NCBI GenBank assembly: GCA_963731125.1
Contig: CAVSVP010000007.1
Coordinates: 806,001 to 870,000 of the forward strand
Direction of reading: 5' to 3'
DNA: 64,000 nucleotides
From: CAVSVP01 sp963731125
GTDB lineage: Bacteria; Pseudomonadota; Gammaproteobacteria; Competibacterales; Competibacteraceae
Numbering within the stretch: position 1 is the first letter of the stretch; each line of letters starts with the position of its first letter. The translations under genes and the position numbers were made by a program. Positions 1 to 12,774 of this stretch are shown here, piece by piece. The notes under the pieces are model-generated. The model was not told the origin of the DNA. It saw only the letters and a program-made list of their open reading frames with translations, and ran no database searches.

Positions 1-780
1 GGCTGTTTTCCCCCAAGAGATAAGTTTTTGCTCCAGCCACTCTAGGTTGAAATATTCGCGCCCCGTGCTTTTAGGGGGGGGCAAGGCAAAATAGGGATCC
101 CTTAAGCAGCAATCCAGTAGGTCTGAGAGCGCTTGCCCTCCACCGCCCCAGGCACCATTCTGATCTAGAGGAATACCCAAATGGCGTTTTGCCCAGGCAT
201 CCAACAGCACGTTGCCGGGTCCTGTATCAAACCCTTTAACAGGGTGTTCCGGTGAAGCGGGAAGCACCGTAATGTTTGCCATTCCTCCGATATTTACGAT
301 AACTCTCGCTTCATCGGAATGGCGGAAAAAAGCTGCATGAAAAGCTGGCGCTAAAGGTGCGCCTTGACCACCGGCGGCCATATCCCGGCGACGAAAGTCG
401 GCCACCGTCACTATGTCGGTAAGTTCAGCTAATAAACTAGGATTGCCCAGCTGTACGGTATAAGGCTCAGGACCCCTGGGAGCATGTCGCACCGTCTGGC
501 CATGACTGCCGATGGCGAGAATCTGGCGAGGTGTGGTGCCTGCCTTATGCAACAGGCTTTGCACCGTCTTGGCAAACAGTCTTGCTACCGCTGAATCCAA
601 TTGGACGAGACGATCCAGTTCGTTATACCCGGGTCTTGCCAGAGCCAGTAGCGGTTCCCGTAGAGAATCAGGAAGCGGTGTAGAGATGTGTTCTATTAGT
701 CGAGGTTTCTCGTCGTTAAACTGAACAAGCACCGCATCAACGGCATCCATGCTGGTACCTGACATCAACCCGATGAACAA
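1..780 (-). CDS. anmK: Anhydro-N-acetylmuramic acid kinase, 3' end cut off
   Basis: AnmK phosphorylates 1,6-anhydro-MurNAc, a product of cell-wall turnover, for recycling in the cytoplasm. The reading frame stays open from 780 to the window edge (260 codons; the family is about 370, so roughly the last third is missing). It begins LFIGLMSGTSMDAVD, the family's ATP-binding start, then shows GSHGQT, ADFRRRDMAAGGQGAPLAPAF, NIGGMANIT, FDTGPGN and PPPKSTGREYFN, all conserved AnmK blocks. A stop codon lies just upstream, and homologues keep the FIGLMSGTS stretch, so the start is probably the TTG at 780 rather than the ATG at 765. It lies 21 bases after the M23 peptidase stop on the same strand, so the two are probably one operon. 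Family assignment is secure; the start is less certain. Confidence 0.93.
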   Translation of the reverse strand, partial: MFIGLMSGTSMDAVDAVLVQFNDEKPRLIEHISTPLPDSLREPLLALARPGYNELDRLVQLDSAVARLFAKTVQSLLHKAGTTPRQILAIGSHGQTVRHAPRGPEPYTVQLGNPSLLAELTDIVTVADFRRRDMAAGGQGAPLAPAFHAAFFRHSDEARVIVNIGGMANITVLPASPEHPVKGFDTGPGNVLLDAWAKRHLGIPLDQNGAWGGGGQALSDLLDCCLRDPYFALPPPKSTGREYFNLEWLEQKLISWGKTA

Positions 781-801
781 GCTGGCAGACCTATAGTATC
801 G

Positions 802-2250
802 CTAGCGCTGGGTAAGCATCGTTTGACGCGCATTCTGATGCGTATTCAGTTGTGCTACGAGGGGTGCAGTCTGCCGGCGAAATTCTGCTAATTGTTTGGC
901 ATCCAGAAGCAATGGGCGCGGCAGTTTTACAGTGATGGGATCAACGTGTTTGCCGTCTATTCTGAACTCATAATGCAGATGAGGACCGGTTGCTAAGCCT
1001 GACATACCTACGTAGCCGATAACATCACCTTGACGCACTCGGCTGCCGTCTCTTAGTCCTTTTCGAAAACGCGACAGATGACCATATAACGTGTTGTAGC
1101 GGCTGCCATGCTGCAAAATAATGGTTCTACCATAGCCTCCCTTGGTACCAATAAATGCTATGGTACCATCGCCCGCAGCCCAAATCGGAGTCCTAGTAGC
1201 CGCCGCATAATCCACTCCTCGATGAGGTCGCTTGACTCCGAGGATGGGATGCCAGCGTTCCGGTCGAAAACGAGAGCTAATGCGCCGAAAGTCTACCGGT
1301 GAACGGAGAAAGGTTTGCCGCATGCTACGCCCTTCTGGGGTAAAGTACTGGCTGTTGCCCTCGCTATCAACATAGCGTACTGCTCGATACGTCTTGCCGC
1401 GATTAATGAATTCTGCGGCTAAGATATCACCATCGTCCACTTTTACTCCGTCCAGATACTGTTCCTCATAAAGCACGGTAAAGCTGTCTTGGGGTTGAAT
1501 ATCGAGGGCAAAATCAACATCCCAGCGGAATATTTCCGCAAAAGCCATGATAAGTGGTTCGGACATTCCCGCCTGCAGGGCCGACTGATAGAGTGAATGA
1601 GTAATCGTTCCGTTCTTGAAAGTGGAGCGTTTTTCGACAGCTTGATTGAATTCATTAGTCTTGAAGGTATCTCCAACCCGGGAAAAACGGGTTACCGCGA
1701 ATGCTTCCGCCTCATGAAAAAGCTCCAGCAAGTTGTCCTTGGCATCGGTGCGAATTTTGAAAACTTCCCCTGGTCTTACTGCTGCCAAGGCTTCTCCTTT
1801 GGCACTTGAGGAAATCAAGGTATATAAGTCTTTGCTGCTCAAGCCGAGTCGCGAAAATATCAGTGCTAAGCTGTCGCCTTGCTGAACTGTGACTGTACGC
1901 CAATTCGTACTCTTTTTCGTGCTTGACGATTTCGTGCTTGACGACTTTGTGATTAACGACGAATCATTGTCTCCTGTGCTTGACGACGAATTGTCAATGG
2001 CCGGCGACCTTACTTGCGTTGTTGCAGGAAGCGTCAAGAAAATTTCTTTATAGCTCTGCCCGGCATCTTTAGATTCCTGGAGAAGAAAAGAGCCGAGAGT
2101 GGGTATGAGCAAGATGCCGGCGCAAGACAGAATAAGAGGGTAGTAGTGCCGGCGTAGGATGGTGAGCAAGATGCCGGCGCAGGACAGAATAAGAGGGTGG
2201 TAGCGCCAGCGTAGAATGGTACGAAAGTTCGCAATGAAATGTAAGTTCAT
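802..2250 (-). CDS. LysM/M23 family cell-wall metalloendopeptidase
   Basis: A 482-residue envelope protein, likely a periplasmic peptidoglycan endopeptidase or an EnvC/NlpD-like amidase activator. A hydrophobic N-terminal anchor (about residues 15-55) is followed by a Ser/Thr/Lys-rich linker (about 80-115), a LysM-like segment (VQQGDSLALIFSRLGLSSKDL) and a C-terminal M23 domain. That domain keeps HRGVDY (zinc ligands His and Asp) and HLHYEF, so it is predicted to be active. The anchor is an in-frame duplication of a 19-residue hydrophobic unit (see 2107-2220). The gene is divergent from tyrS and sits directly before anmK, consistent with cell-wall turnover. Length and domain order match gammaproteobacterial M23 proteins found next to tyrS/anmK. 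The natural cleavage or anchoring state is not certain. Confidence 0.9.
   Translation of the reverse strand: MNLHFIANFRTILRWRYHPLILSCAGILLTILRRHYYPLILSCAGILLIPTLGSFLLQESKDAGQSYKEIFLTLPATTQVRSPAIDNSSSSTGDNDSSLITKSSSTKSSSTKKSTNWRTVTVQQGDSLALIFSRLGLSSKDLYTLISSSAKGEALAAVRPGEVFKIRTDAKDNLLELFHEAEAFAVTRFSRVGDTFKTNEFNQAVEKRSTFKNGTITHSLYQSALQAGMSEPLIMAFAEIFRWDVDFALDIQPQDSFTVLYEEQYLDGVKVDDGDILAAEFINRGKTYRAVRYVDSEGNSQYFTPEGRSMRQTFLRSPVDFRRISSRFRPERWHPILGVKRPHRGVDYAAATRTPIWAAGDGTIAFIGTKGGYGRTIILQHGSRYNTLYGHLSRFRKGLRDGSRVRQGDVIGYVGMSGLATGPHLHYEFRIDGKHVDPITVKLPRPLLLDAKQLAEFRRQTAPLVAQLNTHQNARQTMLTQR
2107..2220 (-). repeat. Two 57-bp tandem copies duplicating the peptidase membrane anchor
   Basis: Units 2107-2163 and 2164-2220 differ at only a few positions. 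Because 57 is a multiple of three, the duplication stays in frame and repeats the peptide YHPLILSCAGILL / YYPLILSCAGILL inside the N-terminal hydrophobic segment of the M23 peptidase. Confidence 0.9.
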
Positions 2251-2432
2251 TGTAGTGCCGTTGTTTTTGGCTTTTTACACATCACTAAGCAAACTTAGCA
2301 GCTGGATCATTTTTGCTTAAGCCTGTAAAAGCGACCTGGTAATTTTCGAAAGCAATAAAATTAGATATTTCAGAAAAACTGTCAAGCTCTAAAAATTATT
2401 GCAATTATCAATGTCGGTTTAAAGGAGTATAG

Positions 2433-3632
2433 ATGATATCGGTCAGTGAAACGGTAATGCTAATTAGGCGGGGAGCGGAAGAATTGCTCCGCGAAGAAGA
2501 GTTGGTGGAGCGTCTTAAAGAAAATCGCCCTCTGCGGATCAAGGCGGGCTTTGATCCAACGGCACCCGATTTGCACCTAGGCCATACGGTGTTAATCAAT
2601 AAACTGCGGCAGTTTCAGGATCTCGGTCATGAGGTGATTTTCCTAATTGGAGATTTTACCGGAATGATTGGCGATCCTACTGGAAAAAACGTGACTCGCC
2701 AGCCTCTCTCTCGGGATGAGGTAATTGAAAATGCTCGTACCTATGAGCAGCAAATATTCAAAATTCTTGATCCGGAGAAAACGCTTGTGATGTTTAACTC
2801 TAGCTGGATGAATGCTGTGCATCCGGCCGATCTCATTCAGCTTGCCGCCAAATATACGGTAGCCCGTATGCTGGAACGGGACGATTTCAGCAAACGTTAC
2901 GCAAGCGGTCAACCGATTGCCATTCATGAACTGCTTTACCCTCTCATTCAAGGCTACGATTCCGTTGCTATGCACGCCGATGTGGAACTAGGAGGCACTG
3001 ATCAAAAATTTAATCTTTTGGTTGGACGGGAACTGCAAAAACACTATGACCAAAAGCCTCAGATTATTTTGACTATGCCGATCCTGGAGGGACTAGATGG
3101 GGTGCAAAAAATGTCTAAGTCACTCGGTAACTACATCGGTATCCGCGATGAGCCTGATGAAATGTTTGGCAAAATTATGTCAATTTCCGATGAACTTATG
3201 TGGCGCTACTTCGGATTATTAAGCTTTCGCCCTATTAGCGAGATTGAGAAATGGAAACGGGAGGTGGCGCTAGGTTTGAATCCTCGGGATGTTAAGTTCC
3301 GTCTAGGCGAGGAGTTAGTGGCGCGTTTTCATGGGACGGCCGCTGGCACGCGGGCAATGGAGATTTTTGTTCAGCGTTTTCAGAAGCATGCCTTGCCCGA
3401 AGATATGCCTGAATACAATGTTGCCTCGCGCAATGGTGTGCTACCGATTGCAAATGTGCTTAAAGAGGCGAAGTTGACGGGTAGCACTTCAGAAGCGCTG
3501 CGTATGATAAAGCAGGGCGCGGTAAAAATCGATGGAGAGAGGGTGGAAGATGAGAGACTTGAGATGCGGTCAGGATCTAAACACGTTTATCAGGTGGGTA
3601 AACGAAGGTTTGCGAGAGTAATGATTATTTAA
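2433..3632 (+). CDS. tyrS: Tyrosyl-tRNA synthetase
   Basis: Class I aminoacyl-tRNA synthetase charging tRNA-Tyr in the cytoplasm; 399 residues, the usual length for the shorter bacterial TyrRS type. The Rossmann catalytic core has the HIGH-type signature HLGH at residues 48-51 and a KMSKS loop near residue 227. YDSVAMHADVELGGTDQKFNLL is the tyrosine/tRNA-binding stretch. The C-terminal 70 residues (LKEAKLTGSTSEALRMIKQGAVKIDGERV) form an S4 RNA-binding domain. The start is the ATG at 2433, behind AAAGGAG eight bases upstream. It is divergent from the M23 peptidase and lies just upstream of the rrn promoters. Nothing is missing. Confidence 0.97.
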   Translation: MISVSETVMLIRRGAEELLREEELVERLKENRPLRIKAGFDPTAPDLHLGHTVLINKLRQFQDLGHEVIFLIGDFTGMIGDPTGKNVTRQPLSRDEVIENARTYEQQIFKILDPEKTLVMFNSSWMNAVHPADLIQLAAKYTVARMLERDDFSKRYASGQPIAIHELLYPLIQGYDSVAMHADVELGGTDQKFNLLVGRELQKHYDQKPQIILTMPILEGLDGVQKMSKSLGNYIGIRDEPDEMFGKIMSISDELMWRYFGLLSFRPISEIEKWKREVALGLNPRDVKFRLGEELVARFHGTAAGTRAMEIFVQRFQKHALPEDMPEYNVASRNGVLPIANVLKEAKLTGSTSEALRMIKQGAVKIDGERVEDERLEMRSGSKHVYQVGKRRFARVMII

Positions 3633-3647
3633 CTTCAACACTACCTA

Positions 3648-3675
3648 TTGACACTCCTATGGGAGTCGCTATAAT
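3648..3675 (+). promoter_or_regulatory. rrn promoter P1
   Basis: Consensus sigma-70 boxes: TTGACA at 3648-3653 and TATAAT at 3670-3675, 16 bases apart. The spacer holds the small palindrome CTCCTATGGGAG. It begins 15 bases after tyrS and points at the 16S gene. Confidence 0.75.
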
Positions 3676-3711
3676 GGCGGGTCTTTGCGGGAAGCGAGGG
3701 ATGCGGAGGGC

Positions 3712-3739
3712 TTGCCAAGGGGGTGAGGAAGTGTATAAT
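3712..3739 (+). promoter_or_regulatory. rrn promoter P2
   Basis: TTGCCA at 3712-3717 and a perfect TATAAT at 3734-3739 with a 16-base spacer, 64 bases after P1. Tandem P1/P2 promoters are usual for rrn operons. Confidence 0.7.
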
Positions 3740-3750
3740 GGACTGTCTAA

Positions 3751-3781
3751 CCAGCCGCTGAGCTGGTGGTGTTCTTTAACA
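3751..3781 (+). promoter_or_regulatory. rrn leader boxB-like hairpin and boxA antitermination site
   Basis: The hairpin CCAGC-CGCTGA-GCTGG (3751-3766) is followed by TGTTCTTTAACA (3770-3781), which differs from the E. coli boxA by one base. This is the Nus-factor antitermination signal of rRNA transcripts. Confidence 0.75.
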
Positions 3782-3913
3782 AGCGAATTAGGTAGTTTGT
3801 GTGGGTGCTTACGTTGACGTTGACGTGAGATGGCGAAGTGTTGCCCTGGTGCGAGCGAAGCACGGGGTGGCGCTTGGCGAAGGAACAGCAATCGGTTGCG
3901 ATTGCACAGGTTA

Positions 3914-5452
<1,539 letters not shown>

Positions 5453-5513
5453 AACGAGAGAAAGCGCGACGTGAGCGCCCACACAAGCTACCTAATTTGA
5501 GAGTGCCGAGCTT

Positions 5514-5590
<77 letters not shown>

Positions 5591-5592
5591 TT

Positions 5593-5665
5593 GGGGCCAT
5601 AGCTCAGTCGGGAGAGCACCTGCTTTGCAAGCAGGGGGTCGGCGGTTCGAGCCCGCCTGGCTCCA
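5593..5665 (+). tRNA. alaT: tRNA-Ala (TGC anticodon), 3' CCA not encoded
   Basis: A 73-base cloverleaf starting GGGGCCATAGCTCAG with anticodon loop CTTTGCAAG and T-arm GGTTCGAGCC. The acceptor stem closes with TGGCTCC and discriminator A at 5665. The next bases are GCA rather than CCA, so the CCA end would have to be added by nucleotidyltransferase, unlike the neighbouring tRNA-Ile. Confidence 0.95.
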
Positions 5666-5720
5666 GCAGATGACTGAGCGCAGGGTAAACCAAGCGCAAG
5701 GTTGCGCCGTTGCGTGACCG

Positions 5721-5732
5721 GTTCTTTAACAA
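5721..5732 (+). promoter_or_regulatory. boxA in the 16S-23S spacer
   Basis: GTTCTTTAACAA repeats the leader boxA about 100 bases before 23S, the usual position for a second antitermination site. Confidence 0.65.
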
Positions 5733-5832
5733 ACGAGCAAGTGAAGTAGGTGTACACAGCATCAGCGCAAGCTGAGCTAAGAAGTGGCATTCGCGTAGCG
5801 AGCGTGTAACTTCAGAAGGTTTGGGGTTATAT

Positions 5833-8725
<2,893 letters not shown>

Positions 8726-8840
8726 ATAACACCCAAGCCTTTTGCAACACCACGTTAGGCAATGCCACGTACCTACGTGCTACACCCCGCTTCACTTGCC
8801 GCCCACGCCCCACCCGGGGCGTGGGGCCCTTCCCTTTACA

Positions 8841-8957
8841 GCCTGGCGGCCATAGCGAGACGGTACCACCCGATCCCATCCCGAACTCGGTCGTGAAACG
8901 CCTCAGCGCCTATGATAGTGTGGGGCTTCCCCATGCGAAAGTCGGTCACCGCCAGGC
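8841..8957 (+). rRNA. rrf: 5S ribosomal RNA
   Basis: A 117-base 5S gene. The terminal stem is GCCTGGCGGCC...GGTCACCGCCAGGC. It contains the conserved ACCCGATCCCATCCCGAACTC block and GGGGCTTCCCCATGCGAAAGT. Confidence 0.95.
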
Positions 8958-9050
8958 TTTTATTTTTATCCCGCTTTTCCCTTTTGTCCCGGACGGGTAA
9001 AAAGGCAGACCGGGTAAAAAAATACCCGCGTATATTAAGCGGGTTATCAA
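8958..9050 (+). terminator. End of the rrn operon: U-tract and small hairpin
   Basis: The 5S terminal stem runs straight into TTTTATTTTT (8958-8967), which can act as an intrinsic terminator. A second hairpin CCCGC-GTATATTAA-GCGGG lies near 9028-9047, before the convergent rpoH stop. Assigned by pattern only. Confidence 0.4.
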
Positions 9051-9091
9051 AGCGTTTAACGTTTGATGCCAGTCTTGAACGTCACTCCGCC

Positions 9092-9970
9092 TTAATTAAC
9101 AGCTGGCAGATGAGTCTTTAGCTTCTTCATGGCGTTGCTTTCTAGCTGTCTTATGCGCTCCGCAGAAACTCGGTATTCTGCCGCTAACTCATGAAGTGTC
9201 GGTTTATCGTCGCTTAACCAGCGCCGCTGAACAATATCTCTGCTCCGGGAATCCAAACTTTCCAGGGCTTCAGCCAATCGCCTATTGGCCTGATTTTCCC
9301 AGTCCTCTTGTTCCAGTAGCGTAGCAGGATCGCCATGAGAGTCCTGAAGATAAGTGATTGGTGCGGTATTATCCCTATCCCGATCTTCATCGCCATTCGC
9401 CTGAGGACTCGGATCGAAAGATATATCCTGTCCGCTAAGCCGAGATTCCATTTCCAAAACCGTATCGGGATTAACACCTAATTCCTCAGCTACCGCATCA
9501 ACTTCCTCTTTGTTAAACCAGCCAAGCCGTTTTTTGGAACTTCGCAAGTTAAAAAACAGCTTACGCTGAGCTTTAGTGGTGGCAATTTTTACAATGCGCC
9601 AATTGCGGAGAATAAATTCATGAATTTCTGCCCTGATCCAGTGTACGGCGAAGGATACTAAGCGAACGCCATGGCTGGGATCGAAGCGTTTAACAGCCTT
9701 CATTAAGCCAATATTACCCTCTTGAATAAGATCGCTTAAAGGCAAGCCGTAACCCGTATAACCGCGGGCAATGTGAACCACAAAACGGAGGTGCGCCAGG
9801 ATAAGTTGGCGAGCAGCTTCTAAATCGTTGCGTTGTCGCAGACGTAAAGCAAATTCCTGCTCCTCTTCGGTATTTAGCATAGGTATTCCGTTAACCGCCT
9901 GAATATAGCTATCTAGGCAGTCAACGGGAGTCGGTAAATTAGTCGATTTGAGAACTAAAGCGGTATTCAT
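9092..9970 (-). CDS. rpoH: RNA polymerase sigma-32 (heat-shock) factor
   Basis: A 292-residue alternative sigma factor that directs polymerase to heat-shock promoters. Region 2 is clear (LRFVVHIARGYTGYGLPLSDLIQEGNIGLMKAVKRFDPSHGVRLVSF...WIRAEIHEFI). The RpoH box QRKLFFNLR near residue 135 separates it from housekeeping sigma-70. Region 4.2 ends with a helix-turn-helix (TLHELAAEYRVSAERIRQLE). The gene converges with the rrn operon. In many gammaproteobacteria the order is ftsY-ftsE-ftsX-rpoH; here ftsE and ftsX are absent and ftsY follows directly upstream with a 181-base gap holding a promoter. Confidence 0.96.
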   Translation of the reverse strand: MNTALVLKSTNLPTPVDCLDSYIQAVNGIPMLNTEEEQEFALRLRQRNDLEAARQLILAHLRFVVHIARGYTGYGLPLSDLIQEGNIGLMKAVKRFDPSHGVRLVSFAVHWIRAEIHEFILRNWRIVKIATTKAQRKLFFNLRSSKKRLGWFNKEEVDAVAEELGVNPDTVLEMESRLSGQDISFDPSPQANGDEDRDRDNTAPITYLQDSHGDPATLLEQEDWENQANRRLAEALESLDSRSRDIVQRRWLSDDKPTLHELAAEYRVSAERIRQLESNAMKKLKTHLPAVN

Positions 9971-9994
9971 TGAGTCGCCCCCCTTAAACCTGTT

Positions 9995-10024
9995 ATCTTA
10001 GCACTTTGCCGATGAGAGTGCCAA
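9995..10024 (-). promoter_or_regulatory. Probable rpoH promoter
   Basis: On the minus strand TTGGCA (10024-10019) and TAAGAT (10000-9995) are 18 bases apart, with TGC before the -10 (extended -10 type). GCACT and AGTGC inside form an inverted repeat. The -10 lies about 25 bases before the rpoH start. Confidence 0.45.
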
Positions 10025-10151
10025 AGATATAAAAAGTTCCTAACCATAATGCTGATGATTACTCAGAATAGAGCTCGGCGTATTCCTGGGCCGGTGATGA
10101 TGGTCACGGTAAGTCGAGGCAGTTCCAGAGCAAAGCAGTATTGGAGACCGT

Positions 10152-11231
10152 TCAAGGTAAAGTGGATGTTTCGTTACTAAGGAGTGCTTCCACGAATTCT
10201 TCCGCATTAAATTCTCGCAGATCTTCAATGTCTTCCCCGACTCCGATAAAACGAATCGGCACATGCAGACGCTTAGCTATGGCGAAAATAATACCGCCTT
10301 TTGCTGTTCCATCTAACTTGGTTAGAGTAATGCCGGTTAACCCGATAGCATCGTGAAATTGAATGGCCTGAGCCAAGGCATTCTGGCCGGTGCCGGCATC
10401 CACCACAAGCATGATCTCATGGGGTGCCGTCGCGTCTGTCTTGCTAATAACTCGTTTGATTTTCTTTAACTCCTCCATCAGATTAGCCTGCGTGTGTAAA
10501 CGACCAGCAGTATCGGCAATTAATACGTCGACTTTTCGAGCTTTGGCAGCTTGGATGGCATCATAAATTACTGAGGCAGCGTCCGCGCGGGTTTGCTGGG
10601 CGATCACCGTGACTTGGTTACGTTCGCCCCAAACTTGGAGCTGTTCTACGGCTGCCGCGCGGAAAGTATCACCTGCCGCTAATACAACCGATTTGCCTTC
10701 TATCTGAAGGTGCTTGGCTAGTTTGCCGATGGTGGTCGTTTTGCCAACACCATTGACGCCGACCATTAGGACAATATAAGGCCGATGTTCTTGAGAGATC
10801 TGTAATGGACGGCTGCAGGGATTAAGAATACTCAACATTTCTTCGCGAAGAGCTCGCAGTAACGCCTCGGCATCGGCGAGCTGGTTGCGTGATACCCTCT
10901 CAGTCAGATGGTCAACAATAGCGGCAGTGGCCTCAACACCTACATCGGCCATAAGAAGACGCGTCTCTAGTTCTTCCAATACGTCTGCGTCAATTCGTTT
11001 GCCAAGAAAGAGATCCGCTAGACCTTCGACTAGACTGTGACGGGTCCGTTTAAGGCGATTCTTAAGACGAGCAAACCGCTCGGGTTTAGCTTTTCCCTCG
11101 GCAGTTGCCTTGTCTTTTCTAAAAGAACCAGTGATAGGTTTATTGAGATAGTCAAACAGAGTCGGTTTTTTGCTGTCTATGGACTCTGGGGACTGCTCAG
11201 AGAGTGGGTAGTTTTTTCTGAAATCGGACAT
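10152..11231 (-). CDS. ftsY: Signal recognition particle receptor
   Basis: A 359-residue SRP-type GTPase that docks SRP-ribosome complexes at the membrane. A short charged N-terminus (about residues 1-60, much shorter than the acidic A-domain of E. coli FtsY) precedes the helical N domain and the G domain. Visible G motifs: GVNGVGKTTTIGKLA (G1), AGDTFRAAAVEQL, DTAGR (G3), TKLDGTAKGG (G4) and GVGEDIEDL. It is divergent from the M16 protease genes; a promoter region of about 120 bases separates them. rpoH follows downstream. Confidence 0.96.
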   Translation of the reverse strand: MSDFRKNYPLSEQSPESIDSKKPTLFDYLNKPITGSFRKDKATAEGKAKPERFARLKNRLKRTRHSLVEGLADLFLGKRIDADVLEELETRLLMADVGVEATAAIVDHLTERVSRNQLADAEALLRALREEMLSILNPCSRPLQISQEHRPYIVLMVGVNGVGKTTTIGKLAKHLQIEGKSVVLAAGDTFRAAAVEQLQVWGERNQVTVIAQQTRADAASVIYDAIQAAKARKVDVLIADTAGRLHTQANLMEELKKIKRVISKTDATAPHEIMLVVDAGTGQNALAQAIQFHDAIGLTGITLTKLDGTAKGGIIFAIAKRLHVPIRFIGVGEDIEDLREFNAEEFVEALLSNETSTLP

Positions 11232-11353
11232 GGAATGTACCTATTTAGCACGTGGTGTAGCACGTCCTGGATAGTGCGGCCACGCATGATTGAGTGCTCG
11301 CCGATATTTTATCATTTTCACTTTCCTGCAAGCGAATCATTGGCGGTAACTGA

Positions 11354-12742
11354 ATGTTCACGATGAGACACTGTTTGAAACAAATTTTTTTCGTCATGCT
11401 GTCGGGCTTGATATTACCGGCTTTTGCAGCTCCGGCGGTGCATGAATTCCAGTTGGATAATGGTTTAAAGGTGCTAGTCCGTGAGGATCACCGGGCGCCG
11501 GTTATGGTTTCTCAGATTTGGTACAAAGTGGGTTCCAGTTATGAACCCCTTGGCATGACTGGCATATCCCACGCCTTGGAACACATGATGTTCAAGGGAA
11601 CGCCATACGTAGGGCCAGGAGAATTCTCCCGCATTATCGCCGCGAATGGCGGCAGCCAGAACGCTTTTACGAGTCGTGATTATACGGTTTATTTCCAGCA
11701 ACTGGAGAACGACAAATTGGCGGTGAGTTTTCGTTTGGAAGCCGATCGCATGCGCCATTTACTCTTAGCTGAGGAAGCGGTTGGTAAGGAACTGCAAGTA
11801 GTTGCCGAGGAACGCCGTTTGCGGACTGAAGACTCGCCGGAGGGATTAGCCTATGAACAGTTTACCGTTACCGCCTTTCTCACCAGTCCCTACCGGAATC
11901 CCGTGATTGGGTGGATGAGCGACATGGAATCGCTGCAAGTAGAGGATCTACGGCGTTGGTACGAGCAATGGTATGCCCCTAACAACGCCACCTTGGTGGT
12001 CGTCGGTGATGTGGATCCGCAGCAAGTATTGGCTTTAGCCAAACGTTATTTCGGTTCTCTGCCACCGGGGGGATTACCTGTCCTGAAATCGGTTCCCGAA
12101 ATCCCTCAACGAGGCGAGCGGAGAGTTATTGTTAAAACGCCCGCGGAACTCCCCTATGTACTTTTGGGTTATAAGGTGCCAGTGCTAAAAACGGCTGAAC
12201 AACCGTGGGAGCCTTATGCTCTACAGGTATTAGCGGGCATACTCGATGCTGGTAATAGTGCGCGGTTAAGCCGGAATTTAATTCGCGGCCAGCAGCTAGC
12301 TGCTTCGGCAGAAGCAAGTTATAGCATGATATCCCGGTTGAATGACCTCTTTGTGTTGGCCGGCAATCCGGTACCAGGGCGAAATGTGGTTGAATTGGAG
12401 CAGGCTCTGCGCGGCGAAGTGCAGCGCTTGCACGAAGAATTGGTAAGCCCTGAGGAGCTTGCGCGCGTGGTAGCGCAGGTGATTGCCGCAGATGTCTATC
12501 AACGAGATTCTCTTTTTTATCAGGGAATGCGCATGGGCATTTTGGAAACAGTAGGGCTGGGATGGAATGCCTTGGATGACTATGTAGAGCGCGTGCAAGC
12601 CGTAACCCCCGAGCAAATTCGGAAGGTGGCCCGTCAATACCTGGTGGACGAACGACTTACCGTGGCAACGTTGGAACCGCTGCCTGTGGATAAAGCTCGT
12701 GGTTTGCCGAGTGCAGGCGAGCAAAAAGTTAGCTCGTACTGA
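11354..12742 (+). CDS. M16 zinc peptidase, catalytically complete, exported
   Basis: A 462-residue pitrilysin/insulinase-family protease. An N-terminal signal peptide (residues 1-25, cleavage near AFA-AP) predicts periplasmic location. The inverted zinc motif HXXEH is present as HALEH at residues 73-77, and the downstream glutamate lies in the EERRLRTED stretch. The C-terminal M16 half follows. The gene lies 32 bases before a second M16 gene that lacks the zinc motif; such active/inactive pairs usually form a heterodimer. The start could be the ATG at 11354 or 11363. Confidence 0.92.
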   Translation: MFTMRHCLKQIFFVMLSGLILPAFAAPAVHEFQLDNGLKVLVREDHRAPVMVSQIWYKVGSSYEPLGMTGISHALEHMMFKGTPYVGPGEFSRIIAANGGSQNAFTSRDYTVYFQQLENDKLAVSFRLEADRMRHLLLAEEAVGKELQVVAEERRLRTEDSPEGLAYEQFTVTAFLTSPYRNPVIGWMSDMESLQVEDLRRWYEQWYAPNNATLVVVGDVDPQQVLALAKRYFGSLPPGGLPVLKSVPEIPQRGERRVIVKTPAELPYVLLGYKVPVLKTAEQPWEPYALQVLAGILDAGNSARLSRNLIRGQQLAASAEASYSMISRLNDLFVLAGNPVPGRNVVELEQALRGEVQRLHEELVSPEELARVVAQVIAADVYQRDSLFYQGMRMGILETVGLGWNALDDYVERVQAVTPEQIRKVARQYLVDERLTVATLEPLPVDKARGLPSAGEQKVSSY

Positions 12743-12774
12743 GCAGTTTGTTGATTAATAGAGCTCTGGTAAAT

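Noticed and set aside
10001..10024. Sigma-54 type promoter (TGGCAC) upstream of rpoH
   Set aside because: The GC doublet is not at the required spacing after GG; sigma-70 type boxes fit better.
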